Shown here: in pieces, positions 50,046 to 60,350 of the stretch
Layout of the letters: each line of letters begins with the position of its first letter
How positions within the stretch are numbered: position 1 is the stretch's first letter
Origin: Mesocricetibacter intestinalis
GTDB lineage: Bacteria > Pseudomonadota > Gammaproteobacteria > Enterobacterales > Pasteurellaceae
Assembly (NCBI RefSeq): GCF_004363295.1
Contig: NZ_SNYQ01000002.1
Coordinates: 329,598-393,597 of the forward strand
Length of the DNA: 64,000 bases
Direction: 5' to 3'
Translations under genes and position numbers: made by a program
The notes under the pieces: generated by a model
Databases searched by the model: none
Told to the model about the DNA's origin: nothing
Seen by the model: only the letters and a program-made list of their open reading frames with translations

Positions 50046-50403
50046 AATATCTTTGCCTGCCTCCACTCTTCCTTTATCGCCTTTCAGGAAGGCGTTACCG
50101 GTTAGCTCTCTTATCAATTAGTTCCGTTTGTCAATAGGCATAACATAGAAAAAATCCCCTCTTTTGTAATCTTTTTTACCACGGCTTGGGCAAGCTTTCC
50201 CATAAACGGCATTTTTCCCCGAAAAAAGCGCGGGGACTGATAAATTCATTTGCTAAATTGTTCAACTTCTGTTATTTATATCGCCTTTCAAAATACCCTA
50301 ATTAATGGTATTGCTCTAATCAACCTAGGAACCGCCTTGCAAGTCTATGGTCGGCCAAGGATTAGGTCGGCTTACCGAAGTAATTATTTTTAGGAGAGTC
50401 TGT
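50046..50403. other. Divergent control region between comEC and dksA
   Basis: No gene seen. Contents: a TTGACA on the minus strand (50134-50129) that could serve comEC but lacks a good -10 at 17 bp; a 5-bp GC hairpin CCCCG/CGGGG near 50217-50235; a direct repeat GGTCGGC at 50349 and 50367 shortly before dksA. I looked for a competence-type CRP-S site (TGCGA-N6-TCGCA) and found none. Confidence 0.55.
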
Positions 50404-50853
50404 ATGACTTCAAATACCAATAAAGCCTCTTTAAGTCTGTTAGCTTTAGCCGGTGTAGAACCTTATAAAGAAAAACCGGGTGAAGAATATATGAGCGAAT
50501 CTCAGTTGCTGCATTTCAAAAAAATTCTTGAAGCATGGCGCGCACAGATTATTGAGGAAACTCATCGTACGGTGAACCACATTCAGGACGAAGCGGCAAA
50601 TTTCCCCGATCCCGCCGATCGGGCCACCCAGGAAGAAGAATTCAGCCTAGAATTGCGTACCCGTGATCGCGAACGCAAACTGATGAAAAAAATTGAAAAC
50701 ACCCTGAAAAAACTGAATACCGATGATTTCGGTTATTGCGATTCCTGTGGGATTGAAATCGGAATCCGTCGTTTAGAAGCTCGCCCTACCGCCGATTTAT
50801 GTATAGATTGCAAAACACTGGCGGAAGTGCGCGAAAAACAAATGGGCAATTGA
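50404..50853 (+). CDS. dksA: RNA polymerase-binding transcription factor DksA
   Basis: Binds the secondary channel of RNA polymerase and with ppGpp adjusts rRNA and amino-acid promoters. The start at ATG 50404 (AGGAGAG upstream) gives 149 residues. It has the coiled-coil with the tip [11 protein letters not shown] and the Cys4 zinc finger [17 protein letters not shown]...CIDC. A strong hairpin lies 20 bp downstream, before pcnB. The dksA-pcnB-folK order is like that of E. coli apart from gluQ. Confidence 0.98.
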   Translation: MTSNTNKASLSLLALAGVEPYKEKPGEEYMSESQLLHFKKILEAWRAQIIEETHRTVNHIQDEAANFPDPADRATQEEEFSLELRTRDRERKLMKKIENTLKKLNTDDFGYCDSCGIEIGIRRLEARPTADLCIDCKTLAEVREKQMGN

Positions 50854-50874
50854 TCGGATTGTCCGCTATTAGCG

Positions 50875-50911
50875 ACCGGGAGGAAGAATATGGGGCTTCC
50901 TACCGGTTTAA
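50875..50911 (+). terminator. Hairpin after dksA (terminator or attenuator before pcnB)
   Basis: ACCGG-g-AGGAAG pairs with CTTCCT-a-CCGGT (50875-50886 and 50896-50907): 11 bp with one mismatch, 9-nt loop, then TTAATATT. It should reduce read-through into pcnB. Confidence 0.65.
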
Positions 50912-50956
50912 TATTAAGAATAATTCCGATCAGTTATTTATATATTGGAGTAGATT

Positions 50957-52447
50957 ATTTTAAGCTATATCAAACGGCTGTTTAATAAAGAATCAAGAAA
51001 AGCCGAAACACCTCAGCAGCCAGCATCAGCACAAAAACAGTTATCCGCCAAGGGTTCGCGCCAGAAACCGAACTTCGCCGTATCCCGTCGTTCACCGCTA
51101 AAATCCGAAACCTCAGCACAGCGCTCTTCCGACAAGCATATTATCAAGGCTTCCAAACTTGGAATTTCGGCCAGAATGATTAGCAAAAATGCGCTCAGCG
51201 TGGTGGAAAAACTGAATCGCCACGGGTACGAGGCCTATATTGTCGGCGGTTGTTTACGCGATTTGCTGCTGGATAAAAAACCGAAAGATTTCGATGTGGC
51301 AACCAATGCCCGTCCCGATCAGGTTCAGGCCATTTTTCAACGCCAATGCAGATTGGTCGGTCGCCGTTTTCGCCTGGCGCATATTATGTTCGGACGAGAT
51401 ATTATCGAAGTGGCAACCTTCCGTGCCGGCCATGACAATAGCCTTAATGAAAATTCGGCAAAACGAAACGACGAGGGAATGCTGTTGCGCGATAACGTTT
51501 ACGGCACTCTGGAACAGGATGCGCAACGCCGGGACTTTACCGTTAACGCCTTATATTACAGCCCGAAAGAAAATATCGTATATGATTATTTCAACGGCAT
51601 TGAAGATCTAAAAGCGGGTAAACTGCGGTTAATCGGCGATCCTTCCCTGCGTTATCATGAAGATCCGGTACGAATGCTGCGCTCCGTGCGTTTTATGGCA
51701 AAACTGGATATGTTCCTGGATAAACCGAGTGAAGAACCTATTCGTCGCCTCGCTCATTTGCTGCAGAGCATTCCACCCGCTCGCTTATTTGACGAAAGTC
51801 TGAAGCTATTACAAACCGGACAGGGCATCAAAACCTACAAGTTATTACGTGAATATAACCTGTTCGAGCCGCTATTTCCGGCATTAACGCCTTATTTTAC
51901 CGAGCGCGGCGATAGCTTTGCCGAACGCATGATTCTGACCGCACTAACCTCTACCGACGAGCGGATCGCAGATAAATTGCGTATCAATCCCGCCTTTTTA
52001 TTTGCCGCTTTTTTCTGGTATCCGCTACGTGAAAAAGTCGAGATCCTGAAAAATGAAGGCGGTCTGAACAACTACGACGCCTATGGGCTGGCGGGAAACG
52101 ATATTCTGGAATTATTCTGCCGCGCATTAGCCGTACCGCGCCGCCATACCGCCGTTATCCGCGATATTTGGATGTTGCAGTTACAGTTGATGAAACGTAG
52201 CGGTAAAGCTCCTGAGCGCACCATGGCGCATCCGAAGTTCCGTGCGGCTTTCGACTTATTGGCGATGCGTGCGGAAATTGAAGGCGGTGAAAGCGTCGAG
52301 CTGTTAAGCTGGTGGCATGCTTATCAATTAAGCAATCCGATGCAGCGTTCCGATTTAGTCAGTGAACAGGATAAACTGCATCCGCGACCGAAGAAAAGAC
52401 GCTACCGCAACAGAAATAATAAAAACAGAGCAAAATCCCCTAGCTGA
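50957..52447 (+). CDS. pcnB: Poly(A) polymerase I (predicted AUU start)
   Basis: Adds 3' poly(A) tails that direct RNA to decay. The nucleotidyltransferase core has IVGGCLRDLLL, KPKDFDVATNA (metal Asp residues), the LVGRRFRLAHIMFG block and RRDFTVNALYY, followed by a basic tail (KKRRYRNRNNKNRAKS). The first ATG (51176) begins right at the core, but the frame is open back to TAG 50951 with a family-like Lys/Arg-rich N-terminus. In between there is no ATG, GTG or TTG. GGAG (50947-50950) lies 6 bp before ATT 50957, giving 496 residues. E. coli pcnB also starts with AUU, limiting its expression. folK follows by 8 bp. Confidence 0.93.
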   Translation: MLSYIKRLFNKESRKAETPQQPASAQKQLSAKGSRQKPNFAVSRRSPLKSETSAQRSSDKHIIKASKLGISARMISKNALSVVEKLNRHGYEAYIVGGCLRDLLLDKKPKDFDVATNARPDQVQAIFQRQCRLVGRRFRLAHIMFGRDIIEVATFRAGHDNSLNENSAKRNDEGMLLRDNVYGTLEQDAQRRDFTVNALYYSPKENIVYDYFNGIEDLKAGKLRLIGDPSLRYHEDPVRMLRSVRFMAKLDMFLDKPSEEPIRRLAHLLQSIPPARLFDESLKLLQTGQGIKTYKLLREYNLFEPLFPALTPYFTERGDSFAERMILTALTSTDERIADKLRINPAFLFAAFFWYPLREKVEILKNEGGLNNYDAYGLAGNDILELFCRALAVPRRHTAVIRDIWMLQLQLMKRSGKAPERTMAHPKFRAAFDLLAMRAEIEGGESVELLSWWHAYQLSNPMQRSDLVSEQDKLHPRPKKRRYRNRNNKNRAKSPS

Positions 52448-52455
52448 GGAGCAAA

Positions 52456-52944
52456 ATGAGTCTGGCTTATATCGCATTAGGCAGTAATCTGCACTCTCCC
52501 GTGCGGCAACTTGAACAGGCGCTGACGGCTATTGCCGCACTGCCGGAAACCGAACTTGTTTCCCGCAGCGCCTTTTATTTGAGCAAACCTCTCGGCCCTC
52601 AGGATCAGCCCGATTACATCAATGCCGTAGCAGCAATTCAAACCTCTCTGCCCCCCCTTGCCCTACTAGATGCGCTACAGGAAATCGAACGGGCTCAGGG
52701 CCGTGTGCGTCTGCGTCGCTGGGGAGAAAGAACGCTGGATTTGGATATTCTATTATATGAGCAACAAATTATACGTAGCGAGCGACTGACCCTGCCCCAT
52801 TATGATATGCACAACAGAGAATTCGTCATTGTGCCGCTATATGAAATTGCACCGGATCTAGTATTGCCTGAAGGACAAAAGCTGGTAAATTTATATTCCT
52901 CTTTTGCCGATCATCAAATGCAGGTTATTACTCCCTCTCTTTAA
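52456..52944 (+). CDS. folK: 2-amino-4-hydroxy-6-hydroxymethyldihydropteridine pyrophosphokinase
   Basis: Transfers pyrophosphate from ATP to hydroxymethyldihydropterin in folate synthesis. The 162 residues carry LGSNLHSP at the N-terminus, GPQDQPDYINAV, and the signature RWGERTLDLDILLY followed by LPHYDMHNREFVIVPL. It starts 8 bp after pcnB with GAGGAG and is convergent with metX, whose stop is 8 bp away. Confidence 0.97.
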   Translation: MSLAYIALGSNLHSPVRQLEQALTAIAALPETELVSRSAFYLSKPLGPQDQPDYINAVAAIQTSLPPLALLDALQEIERAQGRVRLRRWGERTLDLDILLYEQQIIRSERLTLPHYDMHNREFVIVPLYEIAPDLVLPEGQKLVNLYSSFADHQMQVITPSL

Positions 52945-52952
52945 GCTTTGAA

Positions 52953-54050
52953 CTAGCTTTCAGAAACGGCGGCGGAGGCAAGTCCATCGCGTATTTTCGC
53001 CTCGAAAATATCGTAATCCACCAAAAAGGCATCATGCCCGTAATCGGAGCTGATTTCATGATAATCCAAACGAACCCCGCTTTGTTCCAACAGCTGTCGG
53101 CTTTTACGCAGATCCACCAATTTAAAAAGCTGATCATTGGTTACAGCCACCAGCGTATAGCGCGCCTTAATCCGCGCCAGCGCCGATTTAAGATTGGCAT
53201 AGCCAAGCCCGGCATCATACAAATCCAAGGCGCGTAGCAAATGTAAATAACTGTTGGCGTCAAAACGTTCTAAAAACTTCTCGCCCTGATAACTCAGATA
53301 AGATTCCACCTGAAAATAATCCCCCCAGAATGCCCCTTCATTTTTAGTAGCGCGACCGAAAGCCTTCGCCAACTGAATATCGGTGCGGTAGGTCAACATA
53401 CCCAGCATTCTTGCTATGGCCAGCCCTCTGTGCGGCGGTTCGCCCGCATAATAATCCCCCCGGTTAAAATTGGGATCATTAACAATCGCCTGACGCATTA
53501 CATGATTAAAGCCGATGGCTTCGGCACTAAAGGTTAAGGAAGAACAGAGATTAACAATATTATCCACCTCATCCGGGTAATCCACCGCCCATTGGGTCGC
53601 CTGCATTCCCCCGAAAGAACCGCCGATTACCGCCTGCAAACGAGGAATTCCCAAATAAGCGACTAATTCGTGTTGTACCCTTACCATATCCTGCACGACA
53701 ATATGCGGAAACTGGCTGCCATAAGGTTTACCGCTGAGCGGATTCGGCGAAGAAGGGCCGGTGCTGCCCTTACAACCGCCCAATACATTGGAACAAATAA
53801 AAAAATAGCGGGAGGTGTCCAGTGCCAGTCCTTCGCCCATAAAACTCTGCCACCATCCTTTGCGCCCTTCCTCCTGCTCGAAATAAGGCTCCGCATCTCC
53901 GGTTAAGGCATGGCAAATCAGCACCGCATTACTCTTATCCGCATTTAATCTGCCGTAGGTCTGATAAGCGACCTCAATGCGGTCCAGTTGTCCGCCGAAG
54001 TGGAGATTTAACGCTTGCTCGGTGAAAAGAGTTACTTTCTGTACTGCCAT
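52953..54050 (-). CDS. metX: Homoserine O-acetyltransferase
   Basis: Acetylates homoserine for methionine synthesis, unlike the succinyltransferase MetA of enterobacteria. The start at ATG 54050 ([16 protein letters not shown]) gives 365 residues; the open frame to 54134 would run through the promoter. Alpha/beta-hydrolase features: [26 protein letters not shown], nucleophilic Ser in IGGSFGGMQ, and the catalytic Asp/His near [10 protein letters not shown] and [11 protein letters not shown] MetJ-type box lies upstream. Confidence 0.96.
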   Translation of the reverse strand: MAVQKVTLFTEQALNLHFGGQLDRIEVAYQTYGRLNADKSNAVLICHALTGDAEPYFEQEEGRKGWWQSFMGEGLALDTSRYFFICSNVLGGCKGSTGPSSPNPLSGKPYGSQFPHIVVQDMVRVQHELVAYLGIPRLQAVIGGSFGGMQATQWAVDYPDEVDNIVNLCSSLTFSAEAIGFNHVMRQAIVNDPNFNRGDYYAGEPPHRGLAIARMLGMLTYRTDIQLAKAFGRATKNEGAFWGDYFQVESYLSYQGEKFLERFDANSYLHLLRALDLYDAGLGYANLKSALARIKARYTLVAVTNDQLFKLVDLRKSRQLLEQSGVRLDYHEISSDYGHDAFLVDYDIFEAKIRDGLASAAVSES

Positions 54051-54128
54051 GGAAAACCCGTAAAACGACATAATTAATTGCAGCTGATTCTGCCGGAATG
54101 TAAATAAGCTACATTTGCGCTTTCTGCT

Positions 54129-54158
54129 TGTCAAGAAATTTTAGACGTCTAAACGGCT
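54129..54158 (-). promoter_or_regulatory. metX promoter with tandem MetJ boxes
   Basis: AGACGTCT (54143-54150) is a perfect met box, next to AAACGGCT (54151-54158), a partial one, in the usual 8-bp tandem spacing. TTGACA on the minus strand (54134-54129) is a perfect -35; 17 bp on, TAGCTT is a weak -10. MetJ with S-adenosylmethionine would repress metX from here. Confidence 0.8.
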
Positions 54159-54287
54159 AAAACTTCAAAACCGAGCGCTGGCGGACATCCGGGAGCCGCC
54201 CCGGGTTTTACAGTAAATTAGGCTTGAATTCGCGGCTTTTTTTCATTAATGTAATGGGCTTGAGTGCTTGGCTAAGGTGAAAGATGT

Positions 54288-55010
54288 ATGGCGAATAACG
54301 AAAGAAAAGGATTCGAAAAAATCTTTGCCAGCGTTTTTCTGCGCGGAAAAAGTCGCTTAACGGCTCTACTGCGTCCGCTATTATGTACTGCAGCCACTCT
54401 GCTGCTGGTTATCCTACTTCTGGATCTGGGCGTCGGTCTATATGTACGCAAAGCGATCTACACGGATGCGCAAACCATTCCTCACCGCCCTTATGGTATG
54501 GTGTTGGGAACCTCTAAATACTTTATTAATAACAGTCCGAATCTTTTTTACCATTATCGCCTGCAGGCCGCCGAGCAATTATTTAAAACGGGCAAAATCG
54601 ATTATCTATTATTAAGCGGCGATAATCGCACCCTGCAATATAACGAACCCCGAACCATGCAGCGCGATCTAAAAAAGAACGGGATCGAAGATCGCTTTTT
54701 ATTTCCGGATTATGCCGGTTTTCGTACGCTGGACTCCGTTATCCGAGCAAAGCAAGTGTTTCATGCCACGCCGATGACAATTATTACCCAGCGTTTTCAA
54801 TGTGAACGTGCATTATTTATCGCCAAGTATTATCATATCGACGCGATCTGCTTCGCCGCAGAATACCCTAAAGATTATATTTTCGTCCGCTTCCGCGAAG
54901 TATTCGCACGATTGCAGATGCTGTGGGATCTGGCAACGGAAAAAACACCGTATTTTCTGGGGGCGCCCGAACCCTTGCCCGCTCCGGCACTCAATCCCGC
55001 TACCCCGTAG
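54288..55010 (+). CDS. sanA: SanA-like membrane protein (DUF218/YdcF fold)
   Basis: SanA/ElyC family, linked in E. coli to envelope barrier function and vancomycin exclusion at high temperature. The 240 residues have one N-terminal transmembrane helix (about 25-50) and a DUF218 domain with VLGTSKYF, LLLSGDNRT, DYAGFRTLDSVIRAK and ITQRFQCERALFIA. A C-terminal Pro/Ala-rich tail is present. It is monocistronic; the rsx operon begins 133 bp downstream after an uptake signal. Confidence 0.9.
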   Translation: MANNERKGFEKIFASVFLRGKSRLTALLRPLLCTAATLLLVILLLDLGVGLYVRKAIYTDAQTIPHRPYGMVLGTSKYFINNSPNLFYHYRLQAAEQLFKTGKIDYLLLSGDNRTLQYNEPRTMQRDLKKNGIEDRFLFPDYAGFRTLDSVIRAKQVFHATPMTIITQRFQCERALFIAKYYHIDAICFAAEYPKDYIFVRFREVFARLQMLWDLATEKTPYFLGAPEPLPAPALNPATP

Positions 55011-55042
55011 TTCCGCCTTAATTCCCCATTATCGGGTATTTA

Positions 55043-55051
55043 AAGTGCGGT
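55043..55051 (+). repeat. DNA uptake signal sequence
   Basis: Exact AAGTGCGGT in the gap between sanA and rsxA. Confidence 0.85.
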
Positions 55052-55143
55052 CGTTTTCGATTAAATTTTTGGATAAAATTTTTTATTGTTCTCGACGGAT
55101 AAAATCAGGATAATAAGCAGCTTACTCGAACGAACCGAATCTT

Positions 55144-55725
55144 ATGACAGAATATATTTTACTCATTATCAGTACCGCACTAATTAACAATTTCGTACTG
55201 GTTAAATTTTTAGGCTTATGTCCTTTTATGGGCGTGTCAAAGAAAGTTGAAACCGCTATAGGAATGGGTCTGGCGACCACCTTCGTAATGACGGTAACCT
55301 CCCTTTGCGTCTATCTTATCGACCAATATCTGCTGAAACCCTTTGACGCCACTTTTCTGCGCACCCTGATCTTTATTCTCGCCATTGCCGTAGTTGTACA
55401 ATTTACCGAAATGGTAATCAAAAAAGTCAGCCCGGTACTCTACCGTCTGCTCGGAATTTTCTTACCGCTGATAACCACTAATTGCGCCGTATTGGGAGTC
55501 GCCTTACTCAATATCAATTTGGCACACAACCTGATTCAATCGATCCTGTACGGTTTCTCCGCCGCATTAGGCTTCGCCTTGGTGCTGATTCTGTTTTCTT
55601 CATTGCGCGAGCGCCTGGCCGCCGCCGATACGCCGCTGCCCTTCCGGGGAACCCCTATTGCATTAATCACCGCCGGTTTAATGTCGCTGGCGTTTATGGG
55701 CTTTACCGGATTAGTCAGAATGTAG
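55144..55725 (+). CDS. rsxA: Rnf/Rsx electron transport complex subunit A
   Basis: Integral membrane subunit of the Rnf/Rsx ion-coupled NADH-ferredoxin oxidoreductase complex. The 193 residues contain about six hydrophobic helices. [15 protein letters not shown] and the central [12 protein letters not shown], with an inverted-topology partner in RsxE, are the family marks, including the membrane-embedded Cys residues. It is the first gene of rsxABCDGE, with rsxB 9 bp downstream. Confidence 0.97.
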   Translation: MTEYILLIISTALINNFVLVKFLGLCPFMGVSKKVETAIGMGLATTFVMTVTSLCVYLIDQYLLKPFDATFLRTLIFILAIAVVVQFTEMVIKKVSPVLYRLLGIFLPLITTNCAVLGVALLNINLAHNLIQSILYGFSAALGFALVLILFSSLRERLAAADTPLPFRGTPIALITAGLMSLAFMGFTGLVRM

Positions 55726-55734
55726 GAAAGCGCA

Positions 55735-56325
55735 ATGACTACCCTATCCTATGTACTTATCGCCATTGCCGTACTGGCGCTGATTTTCGGCGCGGTACTG
55801 GGTTTCGCTTCGGTAAAACTGAAAGTGGAGGCGGATCCTATCGTGGATAAAATTGATGCTCTGCTGCCGCAAAGCCAATGCGGACAATGCGGCTATCCCG
55901 GTTGTAAGCCCTATGCCGAGGCTATTGCCGGGGGAGATATAATTACCAAATGTGTTCCCGGCGGACAGCCTTTAGTGGTTAAATTGGCCGATTTGCTCGG
56001 GGTCGAAGTGCCGAAAGATGCGGACAGCGCAGCACCGGAAACTAAAGTGGCGCTGATTAACGAAGCCATGTGCATCGGCTGTACCAAATGTATTCAGGCC
56101 TGCCCGGTAGATGCGATTATCGGTACCAATAAAGCCCTACATACGGTTATTCCCTCGCTCTGCACCGGCTGCGAACTCTGTGTTGCCCCCTGCCCGACAG
56201 ACTGTATTACAATGGTTAAGGTTGAAACAGATCTTGAGCACTGGGACTGGAAGTTTAATCCCGAACTGGTTATCCCGACCCTAAATATAACGGACGGAAC
56301 AAAAAAAACGGTAGTAGGAAAATAA
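55735..56325 (+). CDS. rsxB: Rnf/Rsx electron transport complex subunit B
   Basis: Iron-sulfur subunit that receives electrons from ferredoxin-type donors. In 196 residues: an N-terminal membrane helix (about 5-27), a 4Fe-4S motif [15 protein letters not shown] near residue 46, and two ferredoxin clusters [16 protein letters not shown] and [16 protein letters not shown]. It is tightly linked to rsxA (9 bp) and rsxC (3 bp). Confidence 0.97.
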   Translation: MTTLSYVLIAIAVLALIFGAVLGFASVKLKVEADPIVDKIDALLPQSQCGQCGYPGCKPYAEAIAGGDIITKCVPGGQPLVVKLADLLGVEVPKDADSAAPETKVALINEAMCIGCTKCIQACPVDAIIGTNKALHTVIPSLCTGCELCVAPCPTDCITMVKVETDLEHWDWKFNPELVIPTLNITDGTKKTVVGK

Positions 56326-56328
56326 GCG

Positions 56329-58641
56329 ATGACGGATGTGCTAACAGCTTTTAATTCAGGCAAATTATGGGATTTTGACGGTGGTTTGCATCCGCCGGAA
56401 ATGAAATCTCAATCCAATCGTACGCCTATTACCCAAGCGCCGCTGGCCTCGCATTTTTTTGTTCCGCTGAAACAGCATGTCGGTGATGCCGGTGATCTGC
56501 TGGTTAAAATCGGTGATCGGGTATTAAAAGGTCAGCCGCTGACTCGGGGCGACGGTTTACGCCTGCTACCCGTTCATGCACCGACTTCCGGCCGAGTTTA
56601 TAATATCGCCCCTTATATTGCCGCTCATCCTTCCGGTTTATCCGAACCTGCGGTATATATTGAGGCCGATGGCGAGGATCGCTGGATAGAACGCCAACCC
56701 TTGGAAGATTTTCTATCCCGTACTCCCGAACAATTAATTGAAAAAATTTATCAAGCCGGTGTCGCCGGTCTGGGCGGTGCGGTATTCCCTACCGCCGCCA
56801 AAATTCATTCCGCCGATAAGCAGGTCAAACTGCTGATTATTAACGGGGCGGAATGCGAACCCTATATTACCTGCGATGATCGTCTAATGCGCGATTATGC
56901 GCATGAAATCATCGAAGGGATCCGTATTCTGCGCTATATTTTGCGTCCGGAAAAAGTTGTGATCGCTGTGGAAGATAATAAGCCGGAAGCGGTACAGGCC
57001 TTACGCCATGCACTGCACGGCGCCAATGATATCGAAATCCGGGTGATTCCGACCAAATACCCCTCCGGCGCCTCCAAACAATTAATCGAGGTACTGACCG
57101 GCGCTGAAGTCCCTTCCGGTCAGCGTTCCTCCAGTATCGGCATTTTGATGCAAAACGTGGGTACCGCCTTTGCCGTGAAACGAGCCGTTATTGATGACGA
57201 ACCTTTAATCGAACGGGTGGTAACCCTAACCGGCGATAAAATCCCACAAAAAGGCAACCGTTGGGTACGTTTGGGTACACCCATTTCCTTCCTATTGCAA
57301 CAGGTCGGCTATCAGTATGATGAACGTCTGCCGGTATATTTAGGCGGGCCTATGATGGGTATGGCAATACCGGATTTAAACGCCCCCATAACCAAGCTTG
57401 CCAACTGCCTGCTTGCGCCGGATCATTTCGAATACGCACCGCCTCCGCCGGAACAATCCTGTATCCGTTGTTCCGCCTGTTCCGACGCCTGTCCGGTACA
57501 TTTAATGCCGCAGCAGCTTTACTGGTATGCCCGTGCCGAAGATCATGACAATGCTCAAGCCTATAAACTGAAAGACTGTATCGAATGCGGAATCTGTGCC
57601 TATGTTTGCCCGAGCCATATTCCTTTGATTCAGTATTTCCGTCAGGAAAAAGCCAAAATCCGTGAAATTGATCAACAGGCCAAACGTGCGGAACAGGCGA
57701 AACTTCGCTTTGAAGCCCGTCAGGCTCGTCTGGAAAAAGAACAACAAGCAAGAAAAGAACGTACTCAACAAGCGGCTGCCGCCCGTCGTCAGGAACTGGC
57801 TCAACAAAAAGGCATAGATCCCGTTCAGGCAGCGATTGCCCGATTGAAAGCCAAGCAAGCGGAGGGAAGCCAAGCAGCCGCTGTTTCGATCAAAACTATT
57901 GTGGAAAAAGGTGAAATCCTGCCGGATAACAGTGAAATCATCGCATTACGGCAAGCCAAGCGTTTAGCTCGCCGCCAAGAACAGGCCGAACAAGTGCAAC
58001 AAAGCGGCAGCCAATCGGCGGCAAATAATGATTCAGCAGCAACCGATAGTAAAAAAGCCGCACTTGCCGCCGCTATTGCAAGGGCTAAAGCCAAAAAAGC
58101 ACAGCAAACGGATAGCCCGCAATCGGCACCGGCGGATTCCTCGCCGGCGGAGCAAAATACCCGGCAAGAAATGCAACCGAGTGCACCGGAAAACACTCAG
58201 AATTCCGGTGCCGAGGCTAAAAAAGCGGCGATAGCCGCCGCTATTGCGAGAGCCAAAGCCAAAAAAGCGCAGCAAACGGATAGCACGCAATCAGCATCGG
58301 CGGATTCCTCGCCGACAGAGCAAAATACCCGGCAAGAGATGCAATCTAGCGCATCGGAAAGCGTACCGAATTCCGCCACCGAGGCTAAAAAAGCGGCGAT
58401 AGCCGCCGCTATTGCGAGAGCCAAAGCCAAAAAAGCGCAGCAAACGGATAGCCCGCAATCGGCACCGGCGGATTCCTCGCCGACAGAGCAAAACACCCGG
58501 CAAGAGATGCAATCTAGCGCATCGGAAAACATTCCGAATTCCGCCACCGAGGCTAAAAAAGCGGCGATAGCCGCCGCTATTGCGAGAGCCAAAGCCAAAA
58601 AGGCGGCACAGGATGCCCTCTCCAATCAGAACAAGGAATAA
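56329..58641 (+). CDS. rsxC: Rnf/Rsx electron transport complex subunit C, with C-terminal tandem repeats
   Basis: Peripheral NADH-side FeS subunit of the Rnf/Rsx complex. The conserved part (about 1-450) has the N-terminal HPPEMK motif, the flavin/NADH segment [15 protein letters not shown]...[12 protein letters not shown] and two 4Fe-4S motifs [13 protein letters not shown] and [13 protein letters not shown]. After a charged coiled-coil (about 450-570) come three 56-residue repeats (from residue ~573) plus a partial fourth. Each starts [19 protein letters not shown], a predicted amphipathic Ala/Lys helix, and ends in a Ser/Gln/Pro-rich linker. At 770 residues it is of the long variety; C-terminal repeats vary widely among species. 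Confidence 0.96.
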   Translation: MTDVLTAFNSGKLWDFDGGLHPPEMKSQSNRTPITQAPLASHFFVPLKQHVGDAGDLLVKIGDRVLKGQPLTRGDGLRLLPVHAPTSGRVYNIAPYIAAHPSGLSEPAVYIEADGEDRWIERQPLEDFLSRTPEQLIEKIYQAGVAGLGGAVFPTAAKIHSADKQVKLLIINGAECEPYITCDDRLMRDYAHEIIEGIRILRYILRPEKVVIAVEDNKPEAVQALRHALHGANDIEIRVIPTKYPSGASKQLIEVLTGAEVPSGQRSSSIGILMQNVGTAFAVKRAVIDDEPLIERVVTLTGDKIPQKGNRWVRLGTPISFLLQQVGYQYDERLPVYLGGPMMGMAIPDLNAPITKLANCLLAPDHFEYAPPPPEQSCIRCSACSDACPVHLMPQQLYWYARAEDHDNAQAYKLKDCIECGICAYVCPSHIPLIQYFRQEKAKIREIDQQAKRAEQAKLRFEARQARLEKEQQARKERTQQAAAARRQELAQQKGIDPVQAAIARLKAKQAEGSQAAAVSIKTIVEKGEILPDNSEIIALRQAKRLARRQEQAEQVQQSGSQSAANNDSAATDSKKAALAAAIARAKAKKAQQTDSPQSAPADSSPAEQNTRQEMQPSAPENTQNSGAEAKKAAIAAAIARAKAKKAQQTDSTQSASADSSPTEQNTRQEMQSSASESVPNSATEAKKAAIAAAIARAKAKKAQQTDSPQSAPADSSPTEQNTRQEMQSSASENIPNSATEAKKAAIAAAIARAKAKKAAQDALSNQNKE
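58045..58611 (+). repeat. 168-bp tandem repeats in the 3' end of rsxC
   Basis: Repeat units start at 58045, 58213, 58381 and 58549 (last one partial), each 168 bp or 56 codons. Units 2 and 3 are nearly identical in DNA; unit 1 is more diverged. The reading frame is kept, so gain or loss of a unit alters only protein length. Confidence 0.95.
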
Positions 58642-58677
58642 TGCAACCTTAATGCAAAGCAATACAAAGAGAGAATA

Positions 58678-59733
58678 ATGTTTATAATCACCAGCTCACC
58701 CCATACCCACTCCGGTAAACTAACCGCCCGTATTATGTTATGGGTGATTGTTGCCATGCTTCCGGCAATCTGTCTGCAGATCTATTATTTCGGCTACGGT
58801 GTGCTTATTCAGGCCGTACTGGCCGTTGCTTTTGCCCTGTTTTTGGAATTTTTGGTTACCTTATTACGCGGAAAAACAAAATTATTTTATCTCAGCGATT
58901 TTAGCGTAGTACTGACCGCACTGATTCTTGCCGTTGCCATTCCGCCCTATGCACCCTTCTGGATTATTCTGATCGGTACCTTCTGTGCGGTCATACTGGG
59001 GAAACATGTGTATGGCGGTTTGGGACAAAATCTGTTTAACCCCGCTATGGTCGGCTATGTGGTGCTGTTAGTTTCCTTTCCGCTACAAATGAGTACTTGG
59101 ATGCCGCCCATTAGCCTATTAAGCGAACCGCCGACATTTTCCGATGCCTATCGACTGATATTCTTTGGCGTTAGTACGGACGGTTTTAGCCTACATCAAT
59201 TGACTCGGCTAATTGACGGGGTTACCCAAGCCACTCCGCTAGACAGTGTAAAAACCGGTTTAAAAGCGAATCTGAGTTTGGAGCAAATCAATGCCTCCCC
59301 TTTGTTTACCCGTTCTTGGTTCGCAGGTTTGGGCTGGTTCCAGATCAATCTGGCGTTTTTATTCGGCGGTATTTTTCTGCTCTGGAAAAAGATCATTCAT
59401 TGGCAAATTCCGGCCGCACTTTTAGCAACCCTAAGCCTATTGGCACTGATTAGCTGGTTGCTGACGGACAATACGCCGTCGCCCCTTTGGCAGTTATTCA
59501 GCGGCGCTACCATGTTCTGTGCGTTTTTTATCGCTACGGATCCGGTTACCGCCTCCATTACGCCGCGTGGAAAACTGGTTTTCGGCGCCTTAACCGGTTT
59601 GCTGATCTATTTAATCCGTTTTTACGGCGGTTATCCGGACGGCGTCGCCTTTGCCATTTTGCTCGCCAATATCTGCGTGCCTTTTATCGATCAATATACG
59701 CGTCCCCGGGTATCCGGCTATGGCAGAAAATAA
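58678..59733 (+). CDS. rsxD: Rnf/Rsx electron transport complex subunit D
   Basis: Integral membrane subunit with covalently bound FMN. The 351 residues hold about nine to ten helices. Start motif [40 protein letters not shown]; the flavinylation site Thr in [14 protein letters not shown] near residue 185; and [16 protein letters not shown]. It begins 36 bp after rsxC with GAGAG. Confidence 0.97.
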   Translation: MFIITSSPHTHSGKLTARIMLWVIVAMLPAICLQIYYFGYGVLIQAVLAVAFALFLEFLVTLLRGKTKLFYLSDFSVVLTALILAVAIPPYAPFWIILIGTFCAVILGKHVYGGLGQNLFNPAMVGYVVLLVSFPLQMSTWMPPISLLSEPPTFSDAYRLIFFGVSTDGFSLHQLTRLIDGVTQATPLDSVKTGLKANLSLEQINASPLFTRSWFAGLGWFQINLAFLFGGIFLLWKKIIHWQIPAALLATLSLLALISWLLTDNTPSPLWQLFSGATMFCAFFIATDPVTASITPRGKLVFGALTGLLIYLIRFYGGYPDGVAFAILLANICVPFIDQYTRPRVSGYGRK

Positions 59734-59743
59734 GGAATAATCC

Positions 59744-60349
59744 ATGGGTATTATGAAAACCACATCAAAATACGCGTTCCTGTTAGCCCTTGTCGCTTTA
59801 ATATGTGCGACGCTGTCCAGCGCTATCCATTTTCTGACCAAAGATAAAGTGGAAGAAGTGATCGCCCGTCAGCAGCAGGAACTCTTGTTGCAGGTGATTC
59901 CACAACGCTATTTTGATAACGATTTGCTCTCTTCCTGTGTGCGCAGCGATAATCCTCAGTTCGGTAAAATCTATATTGCCGAACAAAGAGATAAAATCAG
60001 TGCTTATGCTTTTGAAACCACCGCCCCCGACGGTTATTCCGGTAATATCCGTTTATTGGTCGGTATCACGCCGGCCGGCGAGGTGCTTGGGGTGCGAGTG
60101 ATAGAACATCATGAAACGCCGGGATTGGGCGATAAAATCGAATTGCGAATTTCCCACTGGATCCTAAGCTTCAATAATAAAAAAATTAGCGCCGATAACT
60201 TAAGCGACTGGGCGGTAAAAAAAGATGGCGGTAAGTTCGATCAGTTCTCCGGCGCCACAATTACTCCGCGCGCTATTGTCAATCAAGTAAAACGAGCCGC
60301 ATTAATGATACTGGAACAACCACCGAAAACCGAAGCAGGCTGTGAATAA
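59744..60349 (+). CDS. rsxG: Rnf/Rsx electron transport complex subunit G
   Basis: Membrane-anchored, periplasm-facing subunit with covalent FMN. In 201 residues: one N-terminal helix (about 8-30), an FMN-binding domain with [18 protein letters not shown], and the flavin-accepting Thr in [12 protein letters not shown] near residue 175. AAGGA supports the start at 59744. The stop adjoins rsxE. Confidence 0.96.
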   Translation: MGIMKTTSKYAFLLALVALICATLSSAIHFLTKDKVEEVIARQQQELLLQVIPQRYFDNDLLSSCVRSDNPQFGKIYIAEQRDKISAYAFETTAPDGYSGNIRLLVGITPAGEVLGVRVIEHHETPGLGDKIELRISHWILSFNNKKISADNLSDWAVKKDGGKFDQFSGATITPRAIVNQVKRAALMILEQPPKTEAGCE

Positions 60350-60350
60350 G

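Noticed and set aside
50046..50403. Competence-type CRP-S site for comEC
   Set aside because: I searched by eye for TGCGA-N6-TCGCA on both strands and found no acceptable match.
58197..58662. Long minus-strand open frames opposite the rsxC repeats
   Set aside because: They are antisense shadows of the Ala/Lys repeat, repeat with the same 168-bp period, lack ribosome binding sites and resemble no family.
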